The position numbers were made by a program, and so were the translations under genes. Under the pieces are notes generated by a model. That model saw only the letters and a list, made by a program, of their open reading frames with translations. It did not search any database and had not been told where the DNA came from. From positions 17,342,854-17,406,853 of the forward strand of contig CM076649.1 in the NCBI GenBank assembly GCA_038496675.1: a stretch of DNA of 64,000 nucleotides, written 5' to 3'. The DNA is from Rachycentron canadum (Eukaryota; Chordata; Actinopteri; Carangiformes; Rachycentridae). Below, piece after piece: positions 26,414-40,345 of the stretch (positions are counted from its first letter, which is position 1; every line of letters starts with the position of its first letter).

Positions 26414-29249
26414 GGAGACAACAACCTTGATGAATTATGGAACCATAGCTATAGATAAATGCTGATAGCAGATGTCTTCTGTGCTGAACTGTCAATAGAA
26501 TTGGCTTTCGCTCACAGTTGCAGTCAATAGGACAACAGAAGGGACTGTGACCCTGGACAGATCCTTCAGTAGGCTCATAATAACCTGACAGATTCTGACA
26601 ATACGAGAGACAGGAGCAGGACATTAACATCCCATATTTGTCAGTGACAAATACAGCAAAAGCTGACACTTCTTGTGTACTTTCCTCAGATTTACCCTCC
26701 CGTCCACTCAGCAAACAAGCTCTGCTGAGGTTATTTACAGCAATAGTGAGTTCTGCAACGGTTAACACATTTGTTCTCCCTGAATGCTTCATTTATTAAA
26801 CTGTGTCGGTGCAATTTGTTCACTTAGCTACATGCCTACCTATTTGTTCCTTTACATGACAGGGTAGAGCTTCCTGTCAGGAGTGTTTTTGTTTCCTCTT
26901 AGTATGCTTCCAGCATTCAAATGTGCTGAACACACAGAGCGCACCCGGGCGGGAGAGGAAGAGAAGGGAAGGAGAGTAAGCAGACTGGAGTAAACAACGC
27001 TTTGGCTCTTTAAATAAAACATTTGTTTGTGATTGAGGCTTCATGATGTGAACAGCATGACCTGTTTTACTGGGAGTCTCTAAACAGCCAGCCCGTCACC
27101 CTCACAGAAACAGATCCCATCTCGCTACCCACAGACTCAGGGCCTATTTATATTGCATGAGAACAAATTTTTTTGACAACTTGAGTGATAGATTTGTACA
27201 AGGCCCAAATGTTTTCTTTCTCTGCTGAGGCCCCATCTGAGTGACATAAATTGCTATTAATAAAAATTTTAACAATACATTGCAAATGAGTTTTTTCTGT
27301 TAACATGGTATGAGCAGGAGCAAATGGTGCTTGTTGAGGGCTTCCTGGGAATTAGAGCCTTGTCTAAGTCAACAGTCAAAGGAGAGAAAGCATGTGGTGC
27401 TGTGCTCTGTGGAATAACATGAGCAGTTAACAACTCAGACAACACAACCTAACTAACACAACACTGCTATTACATTTTGCGGGACTGAAAGGATCAAATT
27501 CTTCTAAAACAGAAACCTTTCAGGGTATATCTTATGCTCATCAGGCTGGTTTTCAGCAGACATAGGGGTTTAATGTCAGATGCTTTCATGTTGCATTGAG
27601 GGAAGTGTAGAATACAGTGTTTTTAGATTTTGACACATCTGCTGCACTGGTTTCACCTCCATCTTGTAGCTAATCTTCAACCTGCCCGTTGTTCTAGAAA
27701 AGGGCACATTTTCCTTTGTATAACCCTCAGACCTCAGTGTAGCGTTTCAACCATATCAAAGACCTTTACAGTGTCTTTTATCCATGCAACAGGGCACCAA
27801 TTAATAGGGCACCACATTAATATTTCCATTCACTTCCATTCTGTTAGTATGGAGGCTGAAGATGTGCACATTAAACCAAAACAATTGGTATCAGCCATGG
27901 ACACACACACAGTGGTGTGCGTGCAAGTGTGTGATTTGGTTGAAACAACCCTTTAATATTTTGTATGTTCAGAGTAGCTGCACAAAGACAACAAAAACGG
28001 TATGCTCTTGTGTTTATTTCTCAATCTCATCCTTCATTTTTTATTATTTCATTTCATTTTGGTTTGTTCCTCATTGAAGGCTGGCTGCGCTGAACGCATA
28101 CACACACACAGACACACACACACAGACATACACACACACAAGACGGACTGAGAGCGGTGGACCAGGATTCCACTGCTCTCTTTCTATCTTCGCTCTTCGT
28201 CTCTCACTTTGTGCTGAAATAATTAACTGTGTGCATGTTTGAAGGCGGGATTACAGTTGTCTAATTGTAGCGAGCGTTGTTATGGAGACTATCAGGCCGT
28301 CACTGAACAAACAGCCTTACTTGGCAGTGTTTGGCTAAAATAGAGCTTTGTGCAGATGTCAGACACAGATTTATGATGGTGAAACAGATTATATTTGGCA
28401 GGATAATCAATAGGCTGACCACTCTGGACTGGCTGCTTATTTTGATAAACAGCTCTGTGGATGTAACCTGCCCAGGAGCTTGTCTCCTCATCTGTTTGCT
28501 CTGAAAGCGTGAATTAATACGAAAGTTTACTTTACACAGCAGTGTAGTCACCTTCTGAAAGTTTCCCACATATTTACCCTTTTTTGCTGTCAGGTTCATG
28601 AATATTTTCACAAATGATAAATAGGTTCTTGTTCCTTTAGGTAATTTGAATCTCATTAGAAAAAGCCTGAAAACACTTTGAGACACTCATCATAGGAAAT
28701 AAATCTAACTAATACAATACAGGTTTGGGTGTCTCACTTAAAGGAAGTATGTGGAGACGTCGTCATGAATAACATCCCATCATGAAGGAATTATGGAAAT
28801 AATTTGCAGACATCTGGAAAATAAGACACTGGTTTTGGTTTTTATTAAAGTGACATTCAGAAGTCAAAGAGAAAAACACTGAGAATGAAACGTCGATGAC
28901 ATTAACGGTCACTTTTACTGTAATGCCATGTACGGTTGGTGACTGCACAGTTGGGGATGTAACAAAGAGTTCTGGACGGTGGTGAGCAGAGAACAGACAG
29001 TAGTGTACGAATTCAACAGATTGCTGTAACTGAATTTAATAATGGTACAATTAATTACTAAAATGATGCTAATTAGCCACTACCATGTAATGCAATGTGA
29101 ACTGTTGTAAAGTTGAATGTCCATAACTTTTAGTTGTGATATAAAGCCAGATAATGGATGGAGGTAGTGTGAGTGGAAATTGGCTTCATGGAGCTTTTCA
29201 CTAAAAACAGAGTGGTGAACATGAACCAAAGATTCAAGGAGTAAAGCTG
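26414..29249. other. Intergenic, no gene recognised
   Basis: Open frames of 128-129 residues on the minus strand (26792-26403 and 28686-28300) have no recognisable domain or plausible promoter context. A compound CA-rich tract lies at 28097-28141. 26930-27300 and 28230-28660 are low-repeat and could hold regulatory sequence. Confidence 0.4.
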
Positions 29250-29270
29250 TTAGGGTTAGGGTTAGGGTTA
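29250..29270 (+). repeat. Short interstitial telomere-like repeat
   Basis: Three perfect TTAGGG units followed by TTA. Too short to indicate a chromosome fusion on its own. Confidence 0.85.
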
Positions 29271-32200
29271 ACTCACATTAAAAATACAGCCGATGGGATT
29301 CTGTAGTTTTGTCACTATGAGCAACCCCTTAAACATCATCACACTGTTTTCACATTGTCATTTGATCATTGTTATCAATTTTTTTTATATCATCAGTGCT
29401 TTAAATGCCACATTAACATCTGGCAAGTCAGTATAGGTCCTTCCATCTCTATAGCCTGTATTGACATATCAACACCCATTGCTGAGGTCAGAGGTGAAAC
29501 AGACCTGAGAGAGTCAGCAGTGAAATTGTGTTTTTCATTTAAGACTCAAATGAAACAAACAACTTTTTCTTCTGAAATCCTGAAACCATCCTCCACCAAT
29601 AGCCAGTCACATCCCAGCACTGCCCTGTTTGTCTTGATTAACAAAGAAATTTTGCAAAATGAATAAAACAGCCTTCTGAAAAAATGTAGTTGTGAGAAAA
29701 TGAAATGAAAAAAACTGCTGACATCCAATAAAGCTTTCATAAGCACTAGAATGTTTTGCAAATATGTATATCTGTTATTACTGGGGTCCTCATATGGAGA
29801 TGTTTTCACTTAATGTGTCTGTGTAGATCTTTGTGTGTGTCATGTCTCTCTGTTGCACCTGTGAAACTCTGCCTTCATCATTCTTAGTGGCTCATGTGTG
29901 ATGAGTTTGGTGGCCTCGCCCTTGTGTAACTAAAGCCTGGCTCCATGCACCTTGAACCTGAACAGAGGACTATTTGGGCAGCAGTGAAAACATCTGTGTA
30001 CTGTAACATCAGGCTGAAATGAAGATTTAAACATACAATATCACACTTGAAAGGAAGATACCCACAGGCTACTGTTTTTCATTGTTTTCTGTCTTTTTTT
30101 GTTTATTCTTTATTAAGAACACGACTCATGGGGTGTCAATAGAAAAAAGAACAACAGCAAAAAGAAATCCACATAAAACCAAAACAAAAAACTCTCCACT
30201 TTCAACAGGGGCTGTAGGGTTAGTGGACCTTCTCATATATAGCAATATAGCTGATTTTCTAACCTGTTTCCAAGCGCAGAAGTAGATTCACCCACAGTAG
30301 TACAAAACAGAACATTTCGGTATCACACACTCATGTACACATGTTGATACCCTACTTGGACATCAATTAATGTATTGAGACACTCATACATGTTTTTCTG
30401 GATGTCATTTTTCCTCGTATGTTTTTTTTTTTTGTTGTTGTTTTTGTTTGTTTAAGATTCCTCTGCTTGACTAGACTGAACTTCTTTATCTACTTTTATT
30501 TTGAAATAATATTGCAAAAGAAAAATTTTCATTTAGTGGCTGGATCAGCTTCCAGAGGGATCCTCAGCTCATAACCCTGCTCCCTCTAGAGCAGTTCAAA
30601 TCGGTTGTAAAGCTTGATGCTATTGGTCACTGTAAATTTCTTGTTTTCATCAAAGTTGTGTCATTTATTTTATATAAGTCATGATGTGAGATTGTGTAAA
30701 TGCATGAAAAGGTCACCACTACTAAAACAACATGAACACTCAGTTTATCTACTCTGTATTTTGTAAGTAAGTTTAGTGTGTGTAGTAAGTGTTTAATAAA
30801 AGTCTAAAATATAATCAGTCATTCAATCAATAAATCAGTGCTGTTGTCAACCTCGGCCAAGGGTTTTGTTTTTATCTGAAGTAGTGAAAGTGAGGGTGTC
30901 GATTAGTTAAGTAATGCCTAGAAAACTTTTTTTTTTTTTTTTTGTGGTATCAAAACTGTATGAAATAAAATGTTTAAGAATGACATTGTGAACCCAAAGC
31001 AGAGCACAAGTTTTTGGAGTTTGAGGAATGCTGCTATCTTAGGTCTTATCAAACATCCAGCCTTCACTGTAATCAACAGTTAATTCACCATTCATGCATT
31101 TAAAGAGTAGGATATGTCTTTAACGTATTCACTTTCCACACATGTCTACAAACTTAAACCGAGTTCAGTTAACAGTCAGGAGAAAAAACATTCCAGGAAC
31201 AGGAAGTCAATAACGCCGGTTTCCCCCTCAGGGTGCACATTACCATTGTTGTGAGCCAGGTTAATGTACTTCAAACAAGGTTTATTATATACTGCAGTGC
31301 ACAATAGTGAGGTGAGGAGTGTAGCGGTCATGTGCTGATCACCTCTCTCAACCTTGTCTCTGGCTGCGGGGTGTGATGACTCCGCTGCAGAAACATTCAT
31401 CTGTTGTGTGAAACGTTGTTATGATATACGAGGAACACTGACACTGTGAATGTAAAAGAACTGAACTGAATCACCATCTCTCGTAGCTTTGTTGGTGTGT
31501 TTCATTATTAAATAACCAAAAGAGATTTGGCTAATTGGCAGAGGTAGCTAATACCTAATAAAACCCCCAGAGAGAAAGTGAGACAATCAAATGAAGTGTG
31601 AATGTTACACATTTTTGCCTATCCTTGTTTATTTAGGCTACTCCTGTACATTATTTCCTGCATTTCACAGAATCACTTGCATGGACTTGTTGCAACCAGG
31701 TGTTGGATTTAGGGAAACAATTACTACAATTACTTAGCAACTGCTACAGTATAGGAAAGAAAAAAAGCTAAATGATTGAGTCAACTGTCCATCAAGTAAA
31801 TTTCAGCATTGTGCCAATGTACGTACAAATAAAAAAGTAATAGCATCAGAACAGAAAAAAACATGCAGCTTCTCCCAAATATGTCTATATTGGCTCAAAT
31901 ATACAGTAAGGCTACCCTAATTATAACCTGACAACTCTGTTGCAACATTTATTTTGGATCAGGCTTCACTGGTTTTGGATCAGGGCTCAGGTGTGGTGTG
32001 GTGTTGTGGCAGAACTGACAGTAATGTCAAAGTTTAACATAAATTGTTTGAGTGCTGGAAATTTTCAGTTCACCACCGAGATCCAGGATCATAGAAATAC
32101 AGAGATCACGAGTTGAAGTTTCCTACCTCCACCAAACAAAGTTTTTGTTTCTCTGGAAATCAACTTCTGCTTTAAAACTCAAAAAACTCAAACATGTCTC

Positions 32201-32354
32201 TGAACTTTATATCTAATTTGTCCCAGATTATCTGGTTCTTTACAAGAAACTCCCAAGGAATTTAGCTGCAAATCCCAAACCCATAAAGTTAAGTGTTTTT
32301 AGTGTGTTGGTTATTTCTGTTATTTTAATTTAATTGTGTTATTTTTTGTTTAAC
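29271..32354. other. Intergenic, no gene recognised
   Basis: AT-rich sequence with T runs near 30421-30432 and 30927-30943. Nothing coding or RNA-like recognised. Confidence 0.45.
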
Positions 32355-32560
32355 TGTAATGACTAATGAGGTGACCTTGTGGCTAACCTGGTACAACATA
32401 CACCATTAAGGCTTGGTCCTAACCACAGTGGCCCCCATTTGAGTCTGACCCGTGGCCCTTTACTGCATGTCATCCTCTCTCTCTCTCTCTCTCTCTCTCC
32501 CCTTTCCTGTCTCTCTCAACGTGGCCGTCACAATAAAGGCAAAAAAATAACTTAATGAAT
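32355..32560 (+). repeat. SINE-like repeat with (CT)n tract
   Basis: The order GTGGCCCTTTACTGCATGTC, ATCC then (CT)n at 32475-32499, CCCCTTTCCTGTCTCTCTC and CAATAAAGGCAAAAAAATAA matches the 3' half of a SINE very common in teleosts, where TTTGCTGCATGTCAT precedes the CT tract and an AATAAAGGCAAAAA tail. The left part (TTTGAGTCTGACC) may be a decayed B box. Confidence 0.6.
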
Positions 32561-35059
32561 GCAACAACTCATTTAAAAAGTTAAACATTCCGTACCTGCC
32601 AATAGAATTTAATCAAATTCATATTATATAATTAATTCAATTCATTTGTAAATTTATTTCAATATATGTGTATATTGATCTTGTATATTTTCTGATACAT
32701 CATTTGAAAACCGGTCTGTGATTAAAACAAAGTTGTTTGCGGTGAATGAGATGTCTGAAAAATAAGGAGCTTTAGTACACTGATGGAAAAATATTGTAAA
32801 ATTGTTTACACCCTTTACCACCATAAGGCAGCCCAATTGTGCCTTACTGTGATTTTCTTTGTCCAAAATAATTTTTAATAGAAATAATCTGTAAAATTCG
32901 AGCTACCTTTGTATAAAAAACATCTTAATCTTTGAAACATGACAACATTATATTGTCTTGCTGTGCATATGATATCATACCCATCTTTACCTGGCTACTT
33001 TCTATAATTTTATTAATTTCAAATAATTGTAGTTTCATAGCCATAAATTGCCTTAATCTACCCACAATGGTGCTGCGCTGTTTCCACTCTGCACACTTTA
33101 GCCCACAGTTGTCATTGGGGTCTACTGGAGTCAACACCCCCATTCTCAGCCCCACACCTCTTACAGAAGCATAGGTCCAAGACAGAAGCAAATTTCCAAG
33201 AAGGGGCTTTTAGGCCATGCTTCTCCACTGAGGGGTCTGCAGCTCATCAATATTGCAGAGGGGTAAAGTAGGCTGGTGGTGAAGGACAGGGGTGTTGAGG
33301 CCTAATCAACCGTCACAGTGCTTCAAACGAGGAGCGTAACAGGGATATAGATTTAGGGATACACTTTGCCACTGCTGTTTAATAAATCATGAGGAAATGT
33401 TATGGCTTTTGTACATCCTAAAGAAATTTACCAGAGGGTCAGGAGATATGAGATCTGATAATGCAGCATGCTAGTTTTGAGATGTCAGAGCACCTCAGCT
33501 CTTGGTGACCACTGGACATTGTAACTCAACAATCAACAGCAAAGCACTTGACAGTTGTAGTGACCATAGCTTCACTTATTCTTTAATGGACTCCTACCAC
33601 GACTTCTTCATTGTGTGTTTCTTGTAAACAGAAGAAGAATGTAAACTGTAATTCAAAGGAATGAAGAGATTACCTTTATTTCAATTATAAATTAAGCTGG
33701 ATATGACTGACTTTGAACACAGCAGGGGCGCTGAAGCCCTGCACGTTTTTTGTTCATTATGATGTGGTACCTCAGCAACGGCCTACAGTGCCACAATAAA
33801 AGACCAATGAACGGTGCACATCCTGTATTGATTTGTTTGCTGAATATCAGAGTGAATTTTCAGATGTATTTATAATGGCCTTATTAAAGCCCCCTTTGAT
33901 CTAAAAAAAATACAACAATAACAGAATAGTCTATGTTGTTTGCAACTCAAATCCACTGTGTAAAACTATCAATATTAACTGGAGTTTTTCAGGGGTATTC
34001 AATTATTTTTCCTTTTAATCATAAAATGTAATCACTTTCACAGGTGGGGGGAGGCATAATATGGTTACTCTTTTCTATCATTGATGCAAAGCTGTCCATC
34101 CTATGGTGTTGCTCCAGTTATGACTTTTTTTGTAAATGAAATATTCTATTTGAAATACAAACAGCTTTAATTATTGAAACTGACACCACATTTGACTTTG
34201 AAAGTCTGTCAGCTGTTGACATTGGATAAAGAAATAGGGAATTATGGGGATTTCTGTGCTCGGCACTTGTATGATGAAGACACTATTTGGAGGTGACTCT
34301 CATCTGTTGTAAGAGTTATTGAAGCGGGCGAACACAAAGACAAGTGATCTGATGAATTGATGATTAATGTGAGAGGGTTTAAAGTAAGGATGAGGACCAA
34401 CTCTCTGTGCTTGTTTTTTTAAATGATGTTCAAGTGGAGTCAAATGAAAGAACAAATAAGAAAGACAATATCAAGTGAAACTCAAGGGACACTCAGGGTC
34501 ACATTATTCATTGGAAAAAAAAAAATTGCTGGTTCAAGTGATAGCAAATTCAAATGGGGAAAATAAAAGCGAGGAGATAATTTGGAGTAACATTTGCTGG
34601 ACAGTAACTACACGAGGACACTGAGGTAAATGGTGAATGTTTTTTTTTACACAATGAGATGTTTTCTCTGGACTGAAAGTGAATAATGCCACTTAAGAAT
34701 TCATACTGTTTCTTCTTTCTTGTTTTTTAGGGCCAAGGGCATATAATCATTGTCAATATAGTCCCTCAAGTAGAGTTGTCTCTTCATAAAAACGAGTTTA
34801 ATAAGAACATGAAATTAATTTGAATTCACTCAAACTAAATATCCTACATCAGAGTCTTTGGTGTTGTACTAATTTGTTGCCAATTTCTTTTATACTTATA
34901 TGTGGGTGCAACTGTATGAGATGAAAAAAATCACAGTTTCACAGTGTACAGCATTATAATTATTACTATTGTTATTGATTATAATGACCCTGACTGAAGG
35001 AATGAAAACACATGGGTTTTTTTGACTGAACACAAAATTAAAATTTTAACTCAAAACCA
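32561..35059. other. Intergenic, no gene recognised
   Basis: AT-rich, nothing recognised. 33700-34350 is low in repeats and may contain regulatory sequence. Confidence 0.4.
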
Positions 35060-35350
35060 CTTTTTAAAAAATAAAACCAATTTCTCATTACTAAACCACT
35101 GCACAGCAGGGCTCAATTAACCTGCTTAACGTGGCCTACAGTTACCCATAACACCCCTCTATGTGTAGGTTCTCATTACTTGCCTAGCCAAGATTAGCAT
35201 TAGCTATTTACTTACCAGACTAAGAGAATTGTAAATTCAGCATCAAAGTCCACCAGTGTTAACGCCTCTTGTCTCTACCATGCTAACCAGCTAGCCCTGG
35301 CACATCTCAACATAGCCCTGATAGCAGCTCACCACCAAGCTGACCTAAAG
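35060..35350 (+). repeat. Diverged interspersed repeat (family 2, partial)
   Basis: CCAGTGTTAACGCCTCTTGTC, then TACCATGCTAACCAGCTAGC and CATAGCCCTGATAGCAG resemble the block at 48.65-48.80 kb (CCAATGTTAACTCTTGTC, TAGCATGCTAGCCAGCTAGC). Third and most diverged copy of this family in the window. Confidence 0.45.
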
Positions 35351-38300
35351 ACAAAACGTTTCTCAGCAGGCGTTTCATAACCTCTTTTATTGTAAACAAT
35401 GACATCATGGCGAAAACACTTATCACGTGACAATCACCACCACCCACTCCTGACAGGAAACCACATTTGGCAATGGAGACACTTACAAATAGACCTTTAA
35501 AATTTAAGTTTGAATGGAATCTTGATTGTTGCCAAGTCACCCCCACTGACTGGTAGGGACAAAAAAAAACATACAAAAATAACAGACAAATAATAATAAG
35601 AAAACATCAATTCAGTCATTCATTCATTCATTAACAGGTTGGTAGATTCCATGATATATCTACATGTTTCCTCCACTTGGATTTGACAGAGCAGTAAACA
35701 GCAGTAATTTACTGGCAGGGCAATGCCTGTTATAGTGACAGTACATTTTGCTGCTTGTACACATGAGCACGACCTGTTACACAATGAATTTTGAAATTTT
35801 TCTCCCACATTCAACTGAAAAAATGCATCACTGCTGAATTAACAGCTGCAGTAGTGGCTGAATCTGCAAGCAAAATGAAAGCTGAGGTCAACATTTTGTA
35901 CTTGGTTTGAAACATGCTGGTGAGCACAGAAACTCTCCCAACACAAACCATCACCAACCACAGTGTGAGAATCTCGTCTGGCATTTGCCATGAGACTTTT
36001 GTTTTTGAACATTGGCCTCAGTGAAATGATTCATTGCAGGATCACCTGAAGCAGCTAATGAAAGTTTTCATCGGGACTGAATCAGTATTCATGAATTTGC
36101 CATGTAGCTGATGTGAAGTTATTGTTTATAAATGTTAAATAAATGTTGTCTTGACAAAATTAACTATCAGGTAGTGATTTTTATGAAAACATGAAACTGT
36201 GGTAAGATATTCTCGTTATCTGGAGTGTTTTTCTTGTGGATTTTCAGTGTGAACAAACTTGTGTCATCAACACTGCAATCTTTCCTTCCCGTGGTATGAT
36301 ATAAATGTCTTGTTTTTTAAAACCAAGAATGTGTTGTCCATATTTAAGTGAAGTTGGTCTAAACCCAAGAATATCACTTGGCAGGCCTCTCTAGGCAAAC
36401 AGTTGCTACTGCCGTCTGCCTTTGTAGATGAAAAAACAGAAACAAATTTACACTCCTTATGGATCAAGTCACTTGGAGTTACAGAGTGAGTCAATTTATA
36501 AACACTTCTTCCTGTTGGACAGCATCTGCATACCTGTTTCAAATTAAGTCTATAAGAGTTATGGTTATCTTTAGCGTTTCAGATGTGGTGAGGTGGTTTT
36601 TCTTCAGCCTTTCATGGAGCCCACAATGGCGTCGTGTCTTAGGAGAAATTGCAGCCTAAGGTTATTTGATCCTGTGCTGAGAAACATGCCGGTGTGAAGA
36701 TTTGATAAAGTTACAGATAGCAATTTGACAGGGACGCCGCGTGTTTCCCACAAGCGTCGTGTCTCATGGTTTTGCTTCCACTCTGGGCCTGAGCAAAGAA
36801 GACAGCTCCTCAGCTGCCAACAAACACAAATCACTCTCTCTGTTTCTCATTGTGTTGATGAGGTGCTGCGAAGGTGCAACATATAGAGTAGCAAGAGTAA
36901 ACTGAGCCGTGATTGCTCCAAGTTGAAACGCTTCCATGTGAGCTGATCGTTGGTCCCCGTGCGCTCTGACAGCAGTGTTTAGTTAAAGCACAGTTCCACA
37001 TTAAACCAAAGCTGTGAAACAGTTTGACTTGTGCAAATATCATTCATACATAAAAAATGCTCATGCTGTTAGTAATGTTTTCCTTTTTATGGAATCCGAG
37101 GCACCAAAGGTTATTTTACAACCAGGACTTTTTTTTGAACAGGTTGTTGAATAGGCCTTATATAAAACCTCCCCACACACAGTGCATGAAAACATCACTA
37201 AATTTTAAATATCTATAAATTGCTTCACTCATGAAAAGCTGGTGGAGCAGTGAGCCGTCAGCAGATGTTTTAGTGGCAGAGAGAATAGAGGAGTTTTCCT
37301 CTTCTCTCAGGGGAAGACCCTGCTGAAGTTCCTCTGGAGGCCGTGGTTTTCATCAGCTCCGTGCTGTATGCCAGCGGCAGGAGCACTGGTTTGGCTGGAT
37401 CACTAGACTGGAGACAGAGGGAGAGCAGGTCATACATGTCTGTTGGTTTAGGATTTCATACATCATTACAGTATTCATGCTCCGCCAAGAGGACGCTGCC
37501 AAACCTGAGAGACAACAAATAAATACTAAGTACCAAAAATAAAAACTAAATAAAATCACTTGTTAAAACATGTTTGTTTATAGTATCTCATGGAGCTCCA
37601 CTGTGCACAATACCACTGACAGCAACAGCAAATTAACTACACCAGCAATCAGTCAATGCTTATGAAAAATGTGCTCATTTGAGAGAAAATTAAAACAACA
37701 AATGTAAATAAATAAACAAGCTACTTCTCCAGAGACTTCATTCTTCTATATTTCAAGCACCATGGTGGCTAATTATAGCCTTAAGTCAGGCGCTTTGTTG
37801 CATTTTCCCTCAGCAGGAATCTCTGCCTTTTCTTTTCCTGAAAGCGCTTTTCCGTCAGTCCTGAGGTAAACTGCCCTGTGGTGCACAGCAGGTTCTGTTC
37901 ACTCACTATAGTGCATTTATCTGTGTGTGTACTGCAGAAAAAGAGACAGAGAGAGAGTTGACTCCACGTTTTCCTCATTTTGAAATGGCACAAGAACCAA
38001 CACTTCTACAGCCTACATCTTATGCAGATTCTGGACTTGAAAAGCAACCACAACCCAGGCTCACTCTTGACATCTTGCAGAAAGTGTGCGTCTCCACAGC
38101 AAAAATAATACCTTCCTGGTTAAAGCTGTGGACTCTCAGCGGTGTGGCTCTCCACGTCTGACATTGGCAGGCCATCTGCATGTGTGCAGCGCAAGCCCAA
38201 GATCAACAGCGAAGAAGGGAAACCACCCCGGGTGTCAGCAAGACCGCTGCTGTTGGGCCGTCACACGCAGGAGGGCTGCTGCTGTCACACTCAAATGCTC

Positions 38301-39929
38301 AAAACCGTAAACTTGTCTGGCCTATATGAAATACTTGGGAAGGAGAGGGGGAGGGTGGGGTGAGGTGGAAGCAGGGAAGTGTCTTGTGCTCATGCAGGGG
38401 TGGAAGTGTATACCTTGGGCACTGCCATTTCCTCTTGGCTCGCTTCCCGCTCTGTCTTCAGGCCCACGCCTTGAACAGGCATCCAGGCCACCACACATGT
38501 GAAAAAGTGTGAAGGTAGTGTATGTGTGGAGGTGAGCGGGGGTGGGGCAGGTAGGAGGGGGTCACTGCGAGGTTAAAAAGGTTCCTCAAAGCAGTGACGC
38601 AGCTCCATCGAGCTCCCCTCCCATTGAAGTCAACCCAGGGTGACATATGACATCCAGACATGCAGGGAATAATTGTTTTTACTGATGCTCCCTGACGATG
38701 CCTCGTCCATGTATGAGGCTCCTCGTCTCAGCGGACCGCCGCTCATGTGTTTCCCATCAGGGAAGTCTGTGGTTACCTTCCTGATTTTGCTGGACTGGAA
38801 AAACATAGCTAATATGGTGTGATCTGGAAAAAGCTTTGATGCAGGGGCTTTACAAATAAACCTCTGAATGCCATATGGTTTGCATTCATCTCTTAATTTA
38901 TTTCCTATAAATGTCTATTGAATATTCTGCGGAGCCAACATGTGTGTAACCAGACTTGGAAAACAGAAGGCCGGGGAGAGCAGTTTGTGGCAAAGTGTGA
39001 TTATTATGATTTGTCCTTTTTTTCTCTCCTTGCTCATGATAGATGAGTTGCAAAGTCGTTCCAAAACAAGCAAACAAGAAAACATGCAAACAATTCCTCA
39101 CTGAGCTTCACAGTCCCCTGCTCACCTTACTGTGCCAGGCTCGACACAAAGAATATTCCACTCAAAGAGCAATTAAAAAGTAATGATTGTGAGCTTCACG
39201 ATGACTCATCAACTGACAGACTTTTCCCTGTGAAGCTGGATATTGGGTTACCACTGACAGAGAAGTCAACAGACAGCAGGCGTCCAGCGGTGGAGGACAT
39301 GGAAGTGAGCTTTTCCAAATGCAGCAGACTTTCCTATGGTGGCTTCCAGCACTGTGAAGATATAACCTGCTCTCTGTGCAAAGCTTCAGCAGCCCAGCAT
39401 TTGTCATCAGCAGCTGCCTGTGTGGGTGTCAGCTTCATAAAACACACAGCATTTTGTTCCTTTATTATGTTCAGTGCCATCTAGGCAAAAACACCAAGGA
39501 ACAAACATGTCAAACGTTCATTTCACAGTTGCGGTCAACAGTAAACTAACAACAGACCCAGTTTCCACTTACTTGACCTTTTCCATCACGATGTGTTTAA
39601 AGTGTGCAGCTGTATGAAAACTTGCAGGAAGTGGCTTGTGTGTTCAGAGTTTCATTTTCTGCCCACTAATATTCAAAAGATGCACGCTGAGATGAACCCA
39701 GGGTGTGATGGAAAAAAAAAAGGCAGTAGGTTTAAACAAACAAAACAAAATTATCAGCACAGACAGAGTGAGCGTGCTGGACTCAGAGAACATGTCACAT
39801 GTCATTTGTTGGCCACTTTAAGCCAAAATGGGACATTTTTAGCACGTCTAAGGCTCCTGGCAGTGTTAGTGCCACGCTGTGCTGTACACAGAGCAGCGAG
39901 CTACTAAAGGATGCGTTTGCAGCATGTGA
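35351..39929. other. Intergenic, no gene recognised
   Basis: Several low-repeat stretches (36560-37060, 38880-39120) and short frames with no family resemblance. No RNA gene seen. Confidence 0.4.
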
Positions 39930-40345
39930 CACTTAGCGGCACGTGGTAAATACGCACCAGGCAGAATATTCATGCCTATCCCTCCAGGTCCAACTAAATG
40001 CATTTCAGTCCGAGATAGTGGAGTCCTGTATTTACTTTCAGTGGGGCGAGAGGAGGAGAGGCTATAATCACTGATTGAAATGTAAATGTGAGGTAGCTAA
40101 CTGAAGTATTAGGGCCGGCGAGCGCGGAGTGGAGATATGAATTACAATCTGTCTGACAAATTTTTCTCATCGGACATTATGTAAATGGAAGGATAAGTGA
40201 CTGGTAGTATTTGAAACAAAAATCGATGCAGGAGGCGATAAGTGAGAGTGGTTGACAGAGTGGTTCTGAACATCCATGGATATTTTCAGATTCATGGATG
40301 ATAATTTGATCATGCAAAATATATTCATTACATAAGGGCCCCTGC
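39930..40345. promoter_or_regulatory. Candidate conserved non-coding element
   Basis: Low-repeat block with GCAGAATATTCATGCCTATC, CTATAATCACTGATTGAAAT, GAGATATGAATTACAATCTG, AAAAATCGATGCAGG and GATGATAATTTGATCATGC. Dense homeodomain- and PBX/TALE-type words (TGATTGA, TGACAAAT). Strong enhancer texture; conservation not tested. Confidence 0.42.

Noticed and set aside
26403..26792. 129-residue frame on the minus strand
   Set aside because: It begins inside the end of a MITE-like repeat and resembles no protein family; length is within what chance allows in 64 kb.
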